Source of the DNA: Microbacteriaceae bacterium
Lineage (GTDB): Bacteria; Actinomycetota; Actinomycetes; Actinomycetales; Microbacteriaceae
Direction of reading: 5' to 3'
Assembly: GCA_026785785.1 (NCBI GenBank)
Contig: JAJAZI010000333.1
Coordinates: forward strand, 1 to 7,071
DNA length: 7,071 nucleotides
Part shown: piece after piece, positions 6,394 to 7,071 of the stretch
Layout of the letters: every line of letters starts with the position of its first letter
Position numbering within the stretch: the stretch's first letter is position 1
Made by a program: the position numbers and the translations under genes
The notes under the pieces: generated by a model
Seen by the model: only the letters and a program-made list of their open reading frames with translations
What the model was told of the DNA's origin: nothing
Database searches by the model: none

Positions 6394-7071
6394 GATGACT
6401 CCTCGCTGGACTGCTGCTGCTGCTGTTGCTGTTCCTGCTGCCCGTGGTCGCGCGGCCGGTCCATCGGCGGATGGTCCTGAAGGTGGTCTTGCGCGGCATC
6501 CTGAGCGGCGTCCTGCGCGGCGTGCTCGTCGAGCATCCCCGCGGTGATGACCGTGATCGACTCGGTCGGCGCCGCCTGATCGGCGACGAGGCCCTGGATG
6601 CTGTGCCGCGGCACCTGCAGGGGCTCCCGCCCGACCACCCAGGTGTCTTTCGATCCGCCACCCTGGCTGCTGTTGACGACGAGTTGCCCCTCGGGGAGCG
6701 CCACACGGGTGAGCCCGCCCGGGAGCACCCAGACGTCGCTGCCGTCGTTGACCGCGAACGGGCGCAGGTCGGCGTGGCGGGCGCGGAGCCCGTCGTCGAC
6801 GAGGGTCGGGATCGTCGAGAGCTGCACCACTGGCTGGGCGATCCAGCCGCGCGGGTCGGCGATGAGCCGCTTGCGCAGCGTCTCGAGCTCGGCGCGCGAG
6901 GCATCCGGTCCCACGACCAGCCCCTTGCCACCCGACCCGTCGACGGGCTTCACGACGAGCTGGTCGAGCCGGTCGAGCACCTCCTCGAGCGCTCCCGGAT
7001 CCTCGAGCCGCCAGGTGTCGACGTTCGGCAGGATCGGGTCTTCGCCGAGGTAGTAGCGCGTGAGGTCGGGC
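6387..7071 (-). CDS. Circularly permuted ATP-grasp protein (DUF404/DUF407 type), 5' end missing
   Basis: The last 227 residues are visible; the gene enters from the right edge, so its start and roughly the first half are not seen. The visible part begins PDLTRYYLGEDPILPNVDTW, a family hallmark. LVVKPVDGSGGKGLVVG (38-54) is the lysine and glycine-rich nucleotide loop of the permuted ATP-grasp fold. DLRPFAV (101-107) and VVNSSQGGGSKDTW (131-144) complete the conserved core. An internal GTG at 6980 would cut off the YYLGEDPILPN motif and is not a credible start. ATP-grasp enzymes activate a carboxylate as acyl-phosphate and join it to an amine; this subgroup is predicted to make peptide or amide bonds, with no experimentally established substrate known to me. 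After residue 145 the protein continues about 80 residues, ending in AAQD repeats, a Pro/Asp/His-rich stretch, a glutamine run and SSEESSC. This hydrophilic tail is probably disordered and is not part of the recognised domain. It leads the operon with the alpha-E and transglutaminase genes. Confidence 0.93.
   Translation of the reverse strand, partial: PDLTRYYLGEDPILPNVDTWRLEDPGALEEVLDRLDQLVVKPVDGSGGKGLVVGPDASRAELETLRKRLIADPRGWIAQPVVQLSTIPTLVDDGLRARHADLRPFAVNDGSDVWVLPGGLTRVALPEGQLVVNSSQGGGSKDTWVVGREPLQVPRHSIQGLVADQAAPTESITVITAGMLDEHAAQDAAQDAAQDHLQDHPPMDRPRDHGQQEQQQQQQQSSEESSC
6411..6440 (-). repeat. CAG-type trinucleotide repeat encoding a glutamine run
   Basis: On the plus strand this reads five CTG units (6411-6425), TTG, CTG, TTC, then two CTG units. 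On the coding strand this gives QQEQQQQQQQ (residues 211-220 of the visible ATP-grasp fragment). The pure five-unit block is prone to slippage. One-unit changes keep the frame, so the tail length may vary between strains without inactivating the gene. It ends 18 bases from the start of the alpha-E gene. Confidence 0.85.
6486..6521 (-). repeat. Three tandem 12-base units encoding AAQD
   Basis: Three consecutive in-frame copies encode AAQDAAQDAAQD (residues 184-195 of the visible ATP-grasp fragment), followed by a degenerate fourth, HLQD (6474-6485). The units differ at third-codon positions (GCG/GCT, CAG/CAA, GAC/GAT), so they are an older duplication under protein-level constraint or drift rather than a fresh slippage product. 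They lie in the tail beyond the conserved ATP-grasp core. Confidence 0.8.

Noticed and set aside
6411..6440. CRISPR or other repeat array
   Set aside because: It is a simple in-frame trinucleotide run inside a coding region, without spacers.
5515..6480. 321-codon plus-strand frame opposite the alpha-E gene
   Set aside because: Antisense shadow. Its apparent cysteine run is the complement of the glutamine-encoding CAG repeat.

Overview
The window is high-GC, densely coding DNA with GTG and TTG starts, short gene overlaps and strong Shine-Dalgarno motifs. This fits a high-GC actinobacterium. The gene families and style would suit a Microbacteriaceae-like genome, but that placement is inference and no marker gene is present. 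No rRNA, tRNA, mobile element, CRISPR array or phage gene was seen, and no gene-free stretch exceeds about 90 bases.

Left part (1-2839): a partial alpha/beta hydrolase of the monoacylglycerol lipase/lysophospholipase type runs off the left edge on the minus strand. Upstream of it on the same strand is a 680-residue membrane histidine kinase (MASE1-like sensor, PAS-like domain, HisKA, HATPase). Divergent from the kinase across an 87-base gap is a 122-residue stand-alone receiver protein, the probable partner. It has no output domain, so the final target of the pathway is not visible here.

Middle part (2840-4610): a MarR-family repressor and an MFS exporter form a two-gene plus-strand operon with a 4-base stop/start overlap and a TTG start for the exporter. 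The 41 bases before marR hold a 9-bp perfect inverted repeat around a plausible -35/-10 pair. The -10 lies so close to the GTG that the mRNA is probably leaderless. This looks like an autoregulated, ligand-induced efflux module.

Right part (4622-7071): a minus-strand operon reads, in transcription order, circularly permuted ATP-grasp protein (cut by the right edge), alpha-E protein, transglutaminase-like protein, with 7-base and 4-base overlaps. This trio is a widespread bacterial cluster predicted from comparative genomics to make, attach and possibly cleave a peptide or amide product. To my knowledge its substrate is not established, and it is the best candidate here for an undescribed system. 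The ATP-grasp protein also has an unusual low-complexity tail (AAQD repeats, then a polyglutamine run) that reads into the start of the next gene. The exporter and transglutaminase genes converge with only 11 bases between their stop codons.
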